From: an uncultured Ruminococcus sp. | Lineage (GTDB): Bacteria > Bacillota > Clostridia > Oscillospirales > Ruminococcaceae | DNA: 10,043 bases | Direction: 5' to 3' | Assembly: GCF_946187255.1 (NCBI RefSeq) | Contig: NZ_CAMHRZ010000113.1 | Location: 1 to 10,043 of the forward strand | Shown here: positions 1 through 6,689 of the stretch, piece after piece | Position numbering within the stretch: position 1 is the first letter of the stretch | Layout of the letters: every line of letters begins with the position of its first letter | The notes under the pieces: model-generated | Seen by the model: only the letters and a program-made list of their open reading frames with translations | Told to the model about the DNA's origin: nothing | Databases searched by the model: none | Program-made: the position numbers and the translations under genes

Positions 1-50
1 AATTTTCAAACTTTTCAAAAGCTGTCGGAATTTGTTTTTAAAGGCAAAAA

Positions 51-82
51 GTTGAAAGAAGATCTTTGGAAGATCTTTCAAC
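51..82. repeat. AT-rich inverted repeat in the pre-dnaN spacer
   Basis: GTTGAAAGA at 51-59 is the exact reverse complement of TCTTTCAAC at 74-82. Inside it, TCTT at 63-66 can pair with AAGA at 70-73, giving a bulged hairpin with a three-base loop. The segment also contains AAGATCTTT twice, at 59-67 and 70-78. The right arm plus the next base forms a CTTTCAACA box-like 9-mer, so the palindrome may be a pair of opposed weak DnaA sites. A terminator is less likely, because the stem is AT-rich and no T-run follows. Confidence 0.4.
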
Positions 83-119
83 AAAAAACTCACAAGTTTT
101 GCGTTTTCAACCAACAAGT

Positions 120-136
120 TTTTAACAATTCAACAG
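120..136 (+). repeat. Direct repeat copy 1, candidate DnaA-binding pair
   Basis: TTTTAACAATTCAACAG here recurs at 221-238 as TTTTAACAAAATCAACAG, with 16 of 17 bases shared after allowing a one-base gap. Each copy holds two ACA-ending half motifs spaced like adjacent DnaA boxes. The second copy abuts the triplet run at 242. This copy is followed at 156-164 by the best forward DnaA-box match. Confidence 0.4.
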
Positions 137-220
137 CAAAAAAACTTTCAAAAATCTTTCCACAGCGCGGCTTTGAAAAAATACAGTCCCGAAACGGACA
201 TATAGCTTTGTTGTGAGATG

Positions 221-238
221 TTTTAACAAAATCAACAG
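221..238 (+). repeat. Direct repeat copy 2, adjacent to candidate DnaA-trio
   Basis: This is the second copy of the TTTTAACAA..TCAACAG block seen at 120-136. It lies three bases upstream of the CTAATA triplet run, the place that tandem DnaA boxes 6 and 7 occupy relative to the trio in B. subtilis. It may be a pair of weak DnaA sites. Confidence 0.4.
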
Positions 239-241
239 ACC

Positions 242-259
242 CTAATACTAATACTGAAT
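242..259 (+). other. Candidate DnaA-trio element
   Basis: The run reads CTA-ATA-CTA-ATA-CTG-AAT, a period-3 pattern containing two exact CTAATA hexamers. B. subtilis DnaA-trios appear on this strand as repeated CTA-like triplets just downstream of tandem DnaA boxes and before the unwinding site, where they load DnaA on single-stranded DNA. Here the run starts four bases after the box-like AAATCAACA at 229-237 and is followed by an AT-rich segment at 257-283. Position, spacing and direction fit. The nearby boxes are weak, so the assignment is tentative. Confidence 0.45.
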
Positions 260-369
260 AAAAACTTAACTTATGTTTCTTTTCGCACAGAAAAATCCGC
301 ACGGCGGAAAATTGCTGAGTTGAAAAAAATATCTGTTGAGAAAACGGGTACTTTGAAAGGATCGATGAT

Positions 370-1476
370 ATGAAATTTATCTGTTCTAAAAGTTCGCTGT
401 ACGAAGCGATAATCAATGTTTCAAGGGCGGTATCCGAAAGATCCACTCTTCCTTCACTGGAGGGTATAAAGTTCAGGCTGGAGGATTCTCTGCTGGAGAT
501 GACAGGCTATAACCTGGAAATGGGCATAAGAACTACTATCTCTGTGAGAAGCGAGGATAAGGGCAGCTGCATAATCAATGCAAAGCTGTTCTCCGAGATG
601 ATAAAGAGAATGTCTGCCGATGAGGTGCTGATAGATATATCCGAAAGCTATCAGGTAACTATATCGGGCGGTGTTACTAAGTTCAATATGCTGGCAGTAT
701 CTGCTGAGGATTATCCCGACCTGCCCGAAAAGGACAGTGAAACACAGATACCCATCGCACAGCCCGTGCTGAAAAATATGATCGCACAGACAAAGTTCGC
801 AGTGGCACTGACAGAGGATAAGCCCATACTCAAAGGCGAACTGATGGATATCGAGAACAATACGCTGACTATGGTGGCTATCGACGGCTACAGGATGGCT
901 GTGCGCTATGAGGCTGTAAAGTATGCAGAGCCCATAAAGTTCGTTGTTCCCTCAAAGTCCCTTTCTGAGATACAGAGCCTTCTCAGTGACAATGAGGAGG
1001 ATACGGTGTTCATATATCCTTCGAGAAAGCATATCATCTTCGATATAGGCGGATATGTGGTATACTCAAGACTGCTGGAAGGTGATTTCCATCCCTATAA
1101 GTCGGCTATACCCACCACATCGAACACAGATGTCATCGTGGACAGGAAAGAACTGATATCGACGCTGGAAAGAGCGATGCTGCTGATAAATGACCGTTCA
1201 CCCTCACCTGTAAGATGCTATTTTGAGGGCAGCCACATGAAGATCAACTGCACCACCGCTCTCGGAAAGATCTCCGATGAGATAAATGCGGATGTTTCGG
1301 GTCCTGTTATCGAGATAGGTTTCAAGTGCAAATATCTCCTTGACCCCTTAAAGGTCATTGATGATGAAAAGGTCATGCTGAAAATGGGCGGAAGTCTGCT
1401 GGCGATGAAGATAGTTCCCTGCGAGGGAGAGAGGTATACCTACCTGGTGCTTCCCGTAAGACTTCCCAGAGAATGA
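370..1476 (+). CDS. dnaN: DNA polymerase III beta subunit (sliding clamp)
   Basis: This is the ring-shaped homodimeric processivity clamp that tethers DNA polymerase III and other clamp-binding proteins to DNA. At 368 residues it matches the usual clamp length (366 in E. coli). Landmarks typical of the family are the opening MKFICSKSSL with LPSLEGIKF at 27-35, the central TEDKPILKGELMDI (148-161) with VAIDGYRMAVR (169-179), the YSRLLEGDFHPY stretch at 232-243, and the C-terminal YLVLPVRLPRE, which lies at the hydrophobic pocket where partner proteins dock. The ATG has a good GAAAGGA ribosome site at 355-361. It is the first gene of a likely dnaN–remB transcription unit, with yaaA starting 36 bases after its stop. 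I see no clear promoter; upstream regulation may overlap the candidate origin. Confidence 0.98.
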   Translation: MKFICSKSSLYEAIINVSRAVSERSTLPSLEGIKFRLEDSLLEMTGYNLEMGIRTTISVRSEDKGSCIINAKLFSEMIKRMSADEVLIDISESYQVTISGGVTKFNMLAVSAEDYPDLPEKDSETQIPIAQPVLKNMIAQTKFAVALTEDKPILKGELMDIENNTLTMVAIDGYRMAVRYEAVKYAEPIKFVVPSKSLSEIQSLLSDNEEDTVFIYPSRKHIIFDIGGYVVYSRLLEGDFHPYKSAIPTTSNTDVIVDRKELISTLERAMLLINDRSPSPVRCYFEGSHMKINCTTALGKISDEINADVSGPVIEIGFKCKYLLDPLKVIDDEKVMLKMGGSLLAMKIVPCEGERYTYLVLPVRLPRE

Positions 1477-1512
1477 TATCATTAAGTGATACGCTGAGTA
1501 AAGGAAAAAGAT

Positions 1513-1749
1513 ATGACGTATAAGCAAAAGGAAATACTGATAACCTCAGAATTCATAAAGCTGGATTCCCTGCTGAAATTCGCGGGGATAGTTGAGACAG
1601 GCGGTATAGGCAAGGAGATAATCCTTGAAGAACGCATAAAGGTCAACGGCGAGATCTGCACCATGCGCGGCAAGAAGATACGCGAGGGTGATAAGGTGCA
1701 GATCGATGAGATAAAGACAGAGCTGGTCATTAAGCGGAAAGAGGGATGA
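1513..1749 (+). CDS. yaaA: S4-domain RNA-binding protein YaaA
   Basis: This is a small S4-domain protein of the YaaA family, the same gene found between dnaN and recF in B. subtilis. S4 domains bind structured RNA, and this family is usually linked to ribosome-associated RNA, although its exact role is not settled. Nearly all of the 78 residues form the domain. Residues 16-30 give the first helix region (KLDSLLKFAGIVETG), and residues 41-62 carry the signature RIKVNGE...RGKKIREGDKV, with the VNG turn and the basic-GD ending typical of S4 folds. The ATG follows an AAAGGA site at about 1499-1504. The 24-base gap to the next gene holds only that gene's ribosome site, supporting co-transcription. 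Confidence 0.93.
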   Translation: MTYKQKEILITSEFIKLDSLLKFAGIVETGGIGKEIILEERIKVNGEICTMRGKKIREGDKVQIDEIKTELVIKRKEG

Positions 1750-1773
1750 TCCCCTTGTCACTTCGGAGGACAG

Positions 1774-2061
1774 ATGTCACACAGCAAGCATACAAAGCGC
1801 GGCTATTCGATCTATATTGAAAAATGGGACAGGTCGGCTAAGAAGTTTATAAATACCTGTGCGATATGCGGGCATAAAGGCTACAGTCCTGCGATCGAAC
1901 AGGAGGGCTTTTGTGATACAGCCGGAAACAGGGTCATTTTCAAGGAGCTGACAAAAACTCTGAGGGTGCTGAGACTTGATGAGCTTGGCAGATGTGAGGA
2001 CTGCGCCGAAGTACAGGACAGGCTCCCCGCAAACAGAAATTTTGATAAAGGGTTAGGATAA
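1774..2061 (+). CDS. Small four-cysteine (probable zinc-binding) protein, unknown function
   Basis: I do not recognise this 95-residue protein. It has two CxxC pairs, C29-A-I-C32 and C74-E-D-C77, which would make a plausible four-cysteine zinc site, plus an extra C47 and H34. The N-terminus is basic (SHSKHTKRG), and the middle (55-71) is rich in K, R and L, so nucleic acid contact is possible but unproven. There is no signal peptide or membrane segment. GGAGG at 1765-1769 precedes the ATG with a short four-base gap, and no later in-frame ATG fits as well. Its stop overlaps the recF start as TAATG, which suggests translational coupling with recF. Coding is supported by the ribosome site, the tight packing and codon use like its neighbours. 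Confidence 0.85.
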   Translation: MSHSKHTKRGYSIYIEKWDRSAKKFINTCAICGHKGYSPAIEQEGFCDTAGNRVIFKELTKTLRVLRLDELGRCEDCAEVQDRLPANRNFDKGLG

Positions 2062-3191
2062 TGTTCATTACCGAGCTTTCCGTGAACGGCTTCAAAAATC
2101 TCAAAGAGATAGACATAAAGCCCCACGAGAAGATAAATATTTTCTGCGGACAGAACGCACAGGGCAAAACGAACCTTATCGAATCGATATGGCTCTGCAG
2201 CGGCGCAAGGAGCTTTCGCGGGACAAAGGATAAACGCATGATAGGCGACGACGCTCAGGTCATGGATGTAAGGCTGAGATTCAAAAACAGCTTCCGTGAA
2301 CAGGAGATAAGGTACGCTATGGCAAAGCCGAATATCAAGGAGAAGAACGTTTCGCTAAACGGTGTGAAGCTGAAAGCACCGTCGAAGCTGTTCGGAGAAC
2401 TCAACTGCGTTATATTCACTCCCGAAGACCTGGAGCTTTCAAAGGGTTCCCCCGATAAAAGGCGGCAGTTCACCGATCTTTCGGTGGCGCAGATAAGGAA
2501 TTCCTACAATGCGGTCATAGAGAAATACGAAAAACTCATAGATCAGCGCAACTCACTGCTGAAATCCATAAACTGGGGCAAAGGCAGACGGGAGGAGCTG
2601 GAGGTATGGGACGTTCAGCTGGCACAGATGGGCGCGTATATCTCTCTGATGAGACATAAGTATATCGAGAAGCTGGGCAGATACGCAAAAGAGCTTTACA
2701 GCGAAATCTCCGGGGACAGAGAGGTACTGGATATAGGGTACCTGTCCACTGTCTACGGACGCGGTGAGCTTGAAAATGCCGTTGACTACAAGGAAGAGCT
2801 CAGGGAGAAATACCTGGAAGCGCTGAAAAACGGCATCGAGGAGGATATCCGCGCGGGATTTACGCAAAAGGGCGTACACCGCGATGATGTGGTTTGCCGC
2901 ATTAACGGAAATTTGGTCAGAGAGGATGCTTCACAGGGACAGCACCGTTCGGTGGCGCTGATAATGAAGCTGTCACAGGCGTATATACTCAATGAGGAGA
3001 TAGATGACTATCCCGTGATACTGCTGGACGATGTGCTCAGTGAGCTGGATCCGTCAAGGCAGAAGTTCGTGATATCAAAAATACATGATATGCAGGTATT
3101 CATTACCTGCTGTGATATGAATATCCCCTTTGATGAAAAACAGCACGGGAAGATATTCAACATAGATAAGGGTCAGATAAAGAAAAAATGA
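2061..3191 (+). CDS. recF: DNA replication and repair protein RecF
   Basis: RecF is an SMC-like ATPase that works with RecO and RecR to load RecA at single-strand gaps and stalled forks. At 376 residues the length is normal. The Walker A motif is GQNAQGKTN at 30-38, the ABC-type signature is SQGQHRS at 291-297, and Walker B is VILLDD at 319-324, followed by the D-loop SELD at 327-330. The family's GxHRDD motif appears at 271-276 with valine where proline is common. The start codon shares a base with the upstream stop (TAATG). A modest TTAGGA at 2054-2059 lies only one base from the ATG, so initiation probably depends on coupling with the upstream small gene. The position between yaaA and remB/gyrB matches the ancestral Firmicutes order. 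Confidence 0.97.
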   Translation: MFITELSVNGFKNLKEIDIKPHEKINIFCGQNAQGKTNLIESIWLCSGARSFRGTKDKRMIGDDAQVMDVRLRFKNSFREQEIRYAMAKPNIKEKNVSLNGVKLKAPSKLFGELNCVIFTPEDLELSKGSPDKRRQFTDLSVAQIRNSYNAVIEKYEKLIDQRNSLLKSINWGKGRREELEVWDVQLAQMGAYISLMRHKYIEKLGRYAKELYSEISGDREVLDIGYLSTVYGRGELENAVDYKEELREKYLEALKNGIEEDIRAGFTQKGVHRDDVVCRINGNLVREDASQGQHRSVALIMKLSQAYILNEEIDDYPVILLDDVLSELDPSRQKFVISKIHDMQVFITCCDMNIPFDEKQHGKIFNIDKGQIKKK

Positions 3192-3228
3192 CTCAAAGAC
3201 ATGGGGCAGAAGAAAAGGAGAGATCGTT

Positions 3229-3573
3229 ATGGCTGTGGTCAGATGCGTGAATCTTCATACCTATCAGTCGGAAAAGTACAGCGAGTGCCCTTACTGCAAA
3301 AAAATGGAAAAATATTTTTCCGACAGAAAGACAGAACTCAAAGCGAGAGGTCTGGATGAGCTGTACGATGATGAGGAACGCTATTCGTTCAAACGCAAAA
3401 GGCTGAGTCTGAAAAAGAAAGCTGTAAGGAAAAATACCGAAGACAGTAGACCCGCGATGAGAGGGATATCTGCACAATATGGCACCTTCGATGAAATGAT
3501 ATCGCCTGTTATGGCAGCTTTCGGGATATTGGCAGGATTTGTGATGCGGCTGATGAAAAGGAAAGAAAAGTGA
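3229..3573 (+). CDS. Zinc-ribbon protein with C-terminal hydrophobic segment, unknown function
   Basis: The first 25 residues carry C6-x3-H10-x-Y12...KY17-x2-C20-P-Y-C23. This resembles the N-terminal CxxGHxY...KYxxCPxC zinc ribbon that is common in Clostridia, where it often precedes other domains, but here no recognised domain follows. Residues 24-72 are highly charged and basic (KRKRLSLKKKAVRK at 55-68), probably a helical or disordered linker. Residues 91-108 form a short hydrophobic stretch (ISPVMAAFGILAGFVMRL) ending in MKRKEK, which could be a single membrane anchor. That would leave the zinc ribbon in the cytoplasm, given the basic flanks on both sides. AAGGAG at 3215-3220, eight bases before the ATG, fixes the start. 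The next gene, remB, follows 16 bases after the stop, so co-transcription is likely. The function is unknown. Confidence 0.85.
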   Translation: MAVVRCVNLHTYQSEKYSECPYCKKMEKYFSDRKTELKARGLDELYDDEERYSFKRKRLSLKKKAVRKNTEDSRPAMRGISAQYGTFDEMISPVMAAFGILAGFVMRLMKRKEK

Positions 3574-3589
3574 TGCCGGAGGTGAGGGA

Positions 3590-3865
3590 ATGTATCTGCA
3601 TATAGGCAATGACTATATCGTGAACAGCAGGGATATAGTTGGTATATTCGATATAGAGAATTCCTCCACATCGGGCATAACAAGGGATTATCTGGCAAAC
3701 GCCGAGAAAAACAGGCGTGTCACCTACTGCACCTACGAACTCCCTAAGAGTTTTGTGGTGTGCTTTGACAACGGTACGCTGGAGGAAAAGGTGTATGTAA
3801 GTCAGCTGAACTGTGCGACTTTGCTTAAAAGATATAAAGCTATAGTGAACGACATAAGAAATTGA
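3590..3865 (+). CDS. remB: DUF370 family regulator RemB/YaaB
   Basis: This 91-residue protein fits the RemB (YaaB, DUF370) family. In B. subtilis remB sits in the same place, between recF and gyrB, and has been linked to matrix gene activation; the related RemA is a DNA-binding matrix and osmoprotection regulator. Family-like features are the opening MYLHIGNDYIV, DIVGIFDIENSS at 15-26, LPKSFVV at 51-57 and VYVSQLNCATLLKRY at 68-82. The middle is slightly longer and more polar (NAEKNRR, 37-43) than in RemA. A perfect GGAGGTGA ribosome site at 3578-3585 lies within the 16-base gap after the zinc-ribbon gene, so expression should be efficient. Whether it controls matrix genes in this organism is inference from homology. 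Confidence 0.88.
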   Translation: MYLHIGNDYIVNSRDIVGIFDIENSSTSGITRDYLANAEKNRRVTYCTYELPKSFVVCFDNGTLEEKVYVSQLNCATLLKRYKAIVNDIRN

Positions 3866-3941
3866 ACTCTGAGAACGAGTAAAAGTTAGTAAAGAAGCAA
3901 TTTTAATGGCGTTTACTATCACATAGTATGATCAAAAAGAC

Positions 3942-3947
3942 GGAGGT
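3942..3947 (+). promoter_or_regulatory. Ribosome binding site that decides the gyrB start
   Basis: GGAGGT lies eight to nine bases upstream of the in-frame TTG at 3955. It falls inside the frame of an upstream ATG at 3928, which itself has no purine-rich site in the preceding 18 bases (CGTTTACTATCACATAGT). This favours TTG 3955 as the real initiation codon. Confidence 0.7.
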
Positions 3948-3954
3948 CATTGAT

Positions 3955-5946
3955 TTGGATAACATCAAGGAAGTTAAAGAAGTCGAGGTAGTGGATACTG
4001 AATCGATCTCGCAGATCGACAAAAGCAACAACTACGACGAAAATCAGATAGAGGTGCTGGAGGGACTGGAGCCTGTAAGAGTAAGACCCGGTATGTATAT
4101 CGGTTCTACGGGACCCAAGGGTCTGCATCACCTTGTGTACGAGATAGTCGATAACGCTATCGATGAAGCTCTTGCGGGATACTGCACCGAGATAATCGTG
4201 GATATCCTGCCGGGAGATGTGATAAGAGTCGTAGATAACGGACGAGGTATCCCTACGGGTATCCACCCAAAGGAAGGTATCTCGGCGGCGACTGTTGTGT
4301 ATACCGTACTCCACGCGGGCGGAAAGTTCGGCGGAGGCGGAGGATATAAGGTCGCAGGCGGTCTTCACGGCGTTGGTGCGTCGGTAGTCAATGCGCTTTC
4401 CGAATATCTGGAGCTGACTGTATACGACGGCAAAAACGTGCATTTCCAGCGCTTTGACAGAGGTCATTACAGCGAGCCCCTGAAGATCATAGGTGAGACC
4501 GACAAGACGGGTACCGAAGTAAAGTTCAAGCCCGACCCCGAGATATTCCAGGAAAGCACAGTGTTCGATTACGAAGTGCTGCTGAAAAGACTGCGTGAAC
4601 AGGCTTTCCTCAATGCAGGCATAAAGATAGTCTTCTCGGATCTGAGGAATGAGGAAAAGCCCGTATCCGAAGTGCTGCATTACGAGGGCGGTATCAGACA
4701 GTTCGTTGAGCATATCCATACCACAAGAGGTGTGGAGCCGCTGAGCGAGGAAGTTATCTATATCAACGGCATGGAAGATGATATGTTCGCAGAGATCGCC
4801 ATGCAGTATAACGATACCTACAACGAGATAATACTTTCGTTTGCCAATAATATCCATACGCCCGACGGCGGTTCCCATGAAATGGCATTCAAGTCCGCGC
4901 TGACCAAGATACTCAACGATTACGGCAAGGCGCATAATCTTATAAAAGATAACGACGATGCACTTATGGGCGAGGACTGCCGCGAGGGTCTGACGGCGAT
5001 AATCTCAGTAAAACTGACAAACTGCGAGTTTGAGGGACAGACAAAGGGCAGGCTCGGTAATCCCGAAGTAAGACCTTTCGTCGATAAGATGCTGAAAGAG
5101 AAGTTGAGGAATTATCTGGAAGAAAATCCTGCGGTCGCTAAGGCGATATTCGATAAATCCCTCCAGGCGCAGAAGGCGAGAGAAGCCGCAAAAAGAGCGC
5201 GTGAGCTGACAAGAAGAAAATCCGTGCTGGAATCGGCTTCACTGCCCGGCAAGCTGGCAGACTGCTCCGAAAGAGATATGTCCATGACTGAGATATATAT
5301 CGTCGAGGGAGACTCGGCGGGCGGCTCCGCAAAGGAGGGGCGTGACAGACGCTATCAGGCAATACTCCCCCTGTGGGGCAAGATGCTGAACGTTGAAAAG
5401 GCGCGTATCGACAGAGTATATGGCAATGACAAGCTGATGCCCGTAGTTACGGCGCTGGGTACATCCATCGGTGAGGACTTCGATCTCAGCAAGCTGAGAT
5501 ACGGCAAAGTCATAATAATGGCGGATGCCGATGTGGACGGTTCACATATCCGCACACTGCTGCTGACATTCTTCTTCCGCTTCATGAGACCTCTTATCGA
5601 GGAGGAACACGTTTTCATCGCACAGCCTCCCCTGTTCAAGGTGGAGAGGAACAAAAAGGTGAGATACGCTTTCTCGGATGAGGAGAGAGATAAGTATATA
5701 GCCGAGCTTTCTGAGGGCGGCAAGCTGAAAGTCGCTGTCCAGAGATATAAGGGTCTTGGTGAGATGGACCCCGAACAGCTGTGGGAAACTACCATGAACC
5801 CCGAAAGCAGAACGATGATAAAGGTGACTATGGAAGACGCTGTCAAGGCGGACGAAATATTCACGATACTCATGGGTGACAAGGTAGGTCCGCGTAAGGA
5901 ATTTATAGAGAAAAACGCGGAGTATGTCAAGAATCTGGACGTATGA
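3955..5946 (+). CDS. gyrB: DNA gyrase subunit B
   Basis: This is the ATPase subunit of DNA gyrase, which with GyrA introduces negative supercoils. The TTG start gives 663 residues; the upstream ATG at 3928 would add nine but lacks a ribosome site. In TTG numbering the GHKL ATPase has YEIVDNAIDEA at 62-72 with catalytic Glu63, DNGRGIP at 94-100, and the ATP lid GGKFGGGGGYKVAGGLHGVG at 122-141. The transducer domain follows, then the TOPRIM domain with EGDSAGGSA at 451-459, PLWGKMLNVEKAR at 472-484 and ADADVDGSH at 523-531, and finally the tail QRYKGLGEMDPEQLWETTM at 596-614. The acidic, valine-rich first 26 residues extend beyond the usual YDENQI beginning. The 89-base gap after remB may hold a promoter, but none is clear. 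Lid and TOPRIM oddities are listed as findings. Confidence 0.97.
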   Translation: MDNIKEVKEVEVVDTESISQIDKSNNYDENQIEVLEGLEPVRVRPGMYIGSTGPKGLHHLVYEIVDNAIDEALAGYCTEIIVDILPGDVIRVVDNGRGIPTGIHPKEGISAATVVYTVLHAGGKFGGGGGYKVAGGLHGVGASVVNALSEYLELTVYDGKNVHFQRFDRGHYSEPLKIIGETDKTGTEVKFKPDPEIFQESTVFDYEVLLKRLREQAFLNAGIKIVFSDLRNEEKPVSEVLHYEGGIRQFVEHIHTTRGVEPLSEEVIYINGMEDDMFAEIAMQYNDTYNEIILSFANNIHTPDGGSHEMAFKSALTKILNDYGKAHNLIKDNDDALMGEDCREGLTAIISVKLTNCEFEGQTKGRLGNPEVRPFVDKMLKEKLRNYLEENPAVAKAIFDKSLQAQKAREAAKRARELTRRKSVLESASLPGKLADCSERDMSMTEIYIVEGDSAGGSAKEGRDRRYQAILPLWGKMLNVEKARIDRVYGNDKLMPVVTALGTSIGEDFDLSKLRYGKVIIMADADVDGSHIRTLLLTFFFRFMRPLIEEEHVFIAQPPLFKVERNKKVRYAFSDEERDKYIAELSEGGKLKVAVQRYKGLGEMDPEQLWETTMNPESRTMIKVTMEDAVKADEIFTILMGDKVGPRKEFIEKNAEYVKNLDV

Positions 5947-5983
5947 TGTGCAGACATGATCTGAAAGGACTGGAGTTTACCGA

Positions 5984-6688
5984 ATGGAAATAGATATTTC
6001 TCAGAACGGCATATACTTTACGGAAAGCGAGACAAAGACCGAAAAGTATTACAAACGGGATATACTGGACAAGGATGAGGAGACCGAAGATGAAAAGGTT
6101 TCCGAAGAAAAGGAATTTGAACCGTCGGGAGAGCCTCTGATATCGTTTGATTACGATATCAAAAACTCCGAGGAGGAAGAAGCCTTCACGGTTTTCCAGA
6201 AAAAGTATGTTTACAAGCGAAACTACATCATTACGGCACTTTTCGCAGTGGTGGCGGTGATGTTCCTGATATCCGCAGTGAGGGATCCTTCGGGATACCT
6301 TAACTGGGTGCTGTGCTTTATCAGCCTTGTGATGATATTCACCACCTGGTTCAACACCTTCCGCGTGAAGAAATACCTGATGAAAGCGCTTGTTGCATTG
6401 GAAGACGATAAATACCGCTTCACCTTGTATGATGACTGTTTCAAGATAGAAACGATATTCACCGAAGAAGAAAAGGCAGCGGAGGATTTCGTGCCCGTTA
6501 AGCCGAGGATAGTAAGATTTGAGGATATCTCGCTGAACATCATCGAAAATCCGAGAATGTTCATAATAATACTGCGGAAAGAAACTATATATGTGCTTTC
6601 AAAGCGTGTGATAAGCGAAAAGGAACAGGGTATTCTCAGAAACAAGCTGAAAGATGTGCTCGGCGAGGATTACGAGGAGAATAACTGA
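5984..6688 (+). CDS. Two-pass membrane protein, possibly YcxB-like
   Basis: This 234-residue protein has three parts. An acidic N-terminal region (1-80) contains a D/E/K-rich stretch at 27-48. Two hydrophobic segments follow, at about 81-99 (YIITALFAVVAVMFLISAV) and 106-125, separated by a very short turn (RDPSGY). A soluble C-terminal domain spans about 130-234, with beta-like stretches such as YRFTLYDDCFKIET (144-157) and a YVLSKRVIS segment (203-211). The arrangement of two adjacent membrane helices followed by a small cytoplasmic domain resembles YcxB-like proteins of Firmicutes, but this is only a shape and motif impression. GGAG at 5972-5975, eight bases before the ATG, sets the start. 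It follows gyrB by 37 bases and precedes the next gene by one, so it is probably co-transcribed with both. The function is unknown. Confidence 0.85.
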   Translation: MEIDISQNGIYFTESETKTEKYYKRDILDKDEETEDEKVSEEKEFEPSGEPLISFDYDIKNSEEEEAFTVFQKKYVYKRNYIITALFAVVAVMFLISAVRDPSGYLNWVLCFISLVMIFTTWFNTFRVKKYLMKALVALEDDKYRFTLYDDCFKIETIFTEEEKAAEDFVPVKPRIVRFEDISLNIIENPRMFIIILRKETIYVLSKRVISEKEQGILRNKLKDVLGEDYEENN

Positions 6689-6689
6689 T

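Larger units (their letters stand above)
1..340. other. Candidate oriC unwinding region upstream of dnaN
   Basis: This gene-free, AT-rich stretch lies directly upstream of dnaN, where many Firmicutes have the unwinding part of oriC between dnaA and dnaN. It contains several 9-mers resembling the DnaA box TTATCCACA but degenerate. CTTTCCACA at 156-164 matches 7 of 9 bases, CTTTCAACA at 75-83 matches 6, TTTTCAACC at 104-112 matches 6, and AAATCAACA at 229-237 matches 6. TGTTGAGAA at 334-342 matches 7 on the opposite strand. No perfect box is present. A triplet run at 242-256 follows the last forward box-like site and leads into very AT-rich DNA. Neither dnaA nor its end is visible in the window, so the dnaA-side context is inferred from gene order. 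Confidence 0.55.

Noticed and set aside
296..308. TCCGC-ACG-GCGGA hairpin upstream of dnaN as a terminator or attenuator.
   Set aside because: The five-base stem is followed by A residues, not T, on the + strand. There is no other support.
90..446. A 118-codon minus-strand open frame across the origin spacer and the start of dnaN.
   Set aside because: It overlaps the dnaN start antisense, has low-complexity F/S-rich composition from AT-rich DNA and matches no recognised family.
1477..1491. TATCA-TTAAG-TGATA hairpin after dnaN as a terminator.
   Set aside because: The five-base AT-rich stem has no following T-run, and the next gene's ribosome site follows closely. It is too weak.
3906..3926. 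A six-codon leader frame (MAFTIT) upstream of gyrB.
   Set aside because: There is no good ribosome site, no regulatory codon pattern and no paired hairpins. It is most likely chance.
3919..4935. A long minus-strand open frame (338 codons) opposite gyrB.
   Set aside because: It is a shadow of the gyrB coding frame, with an implausible protein composition and a fully convincing gene on the other strand.
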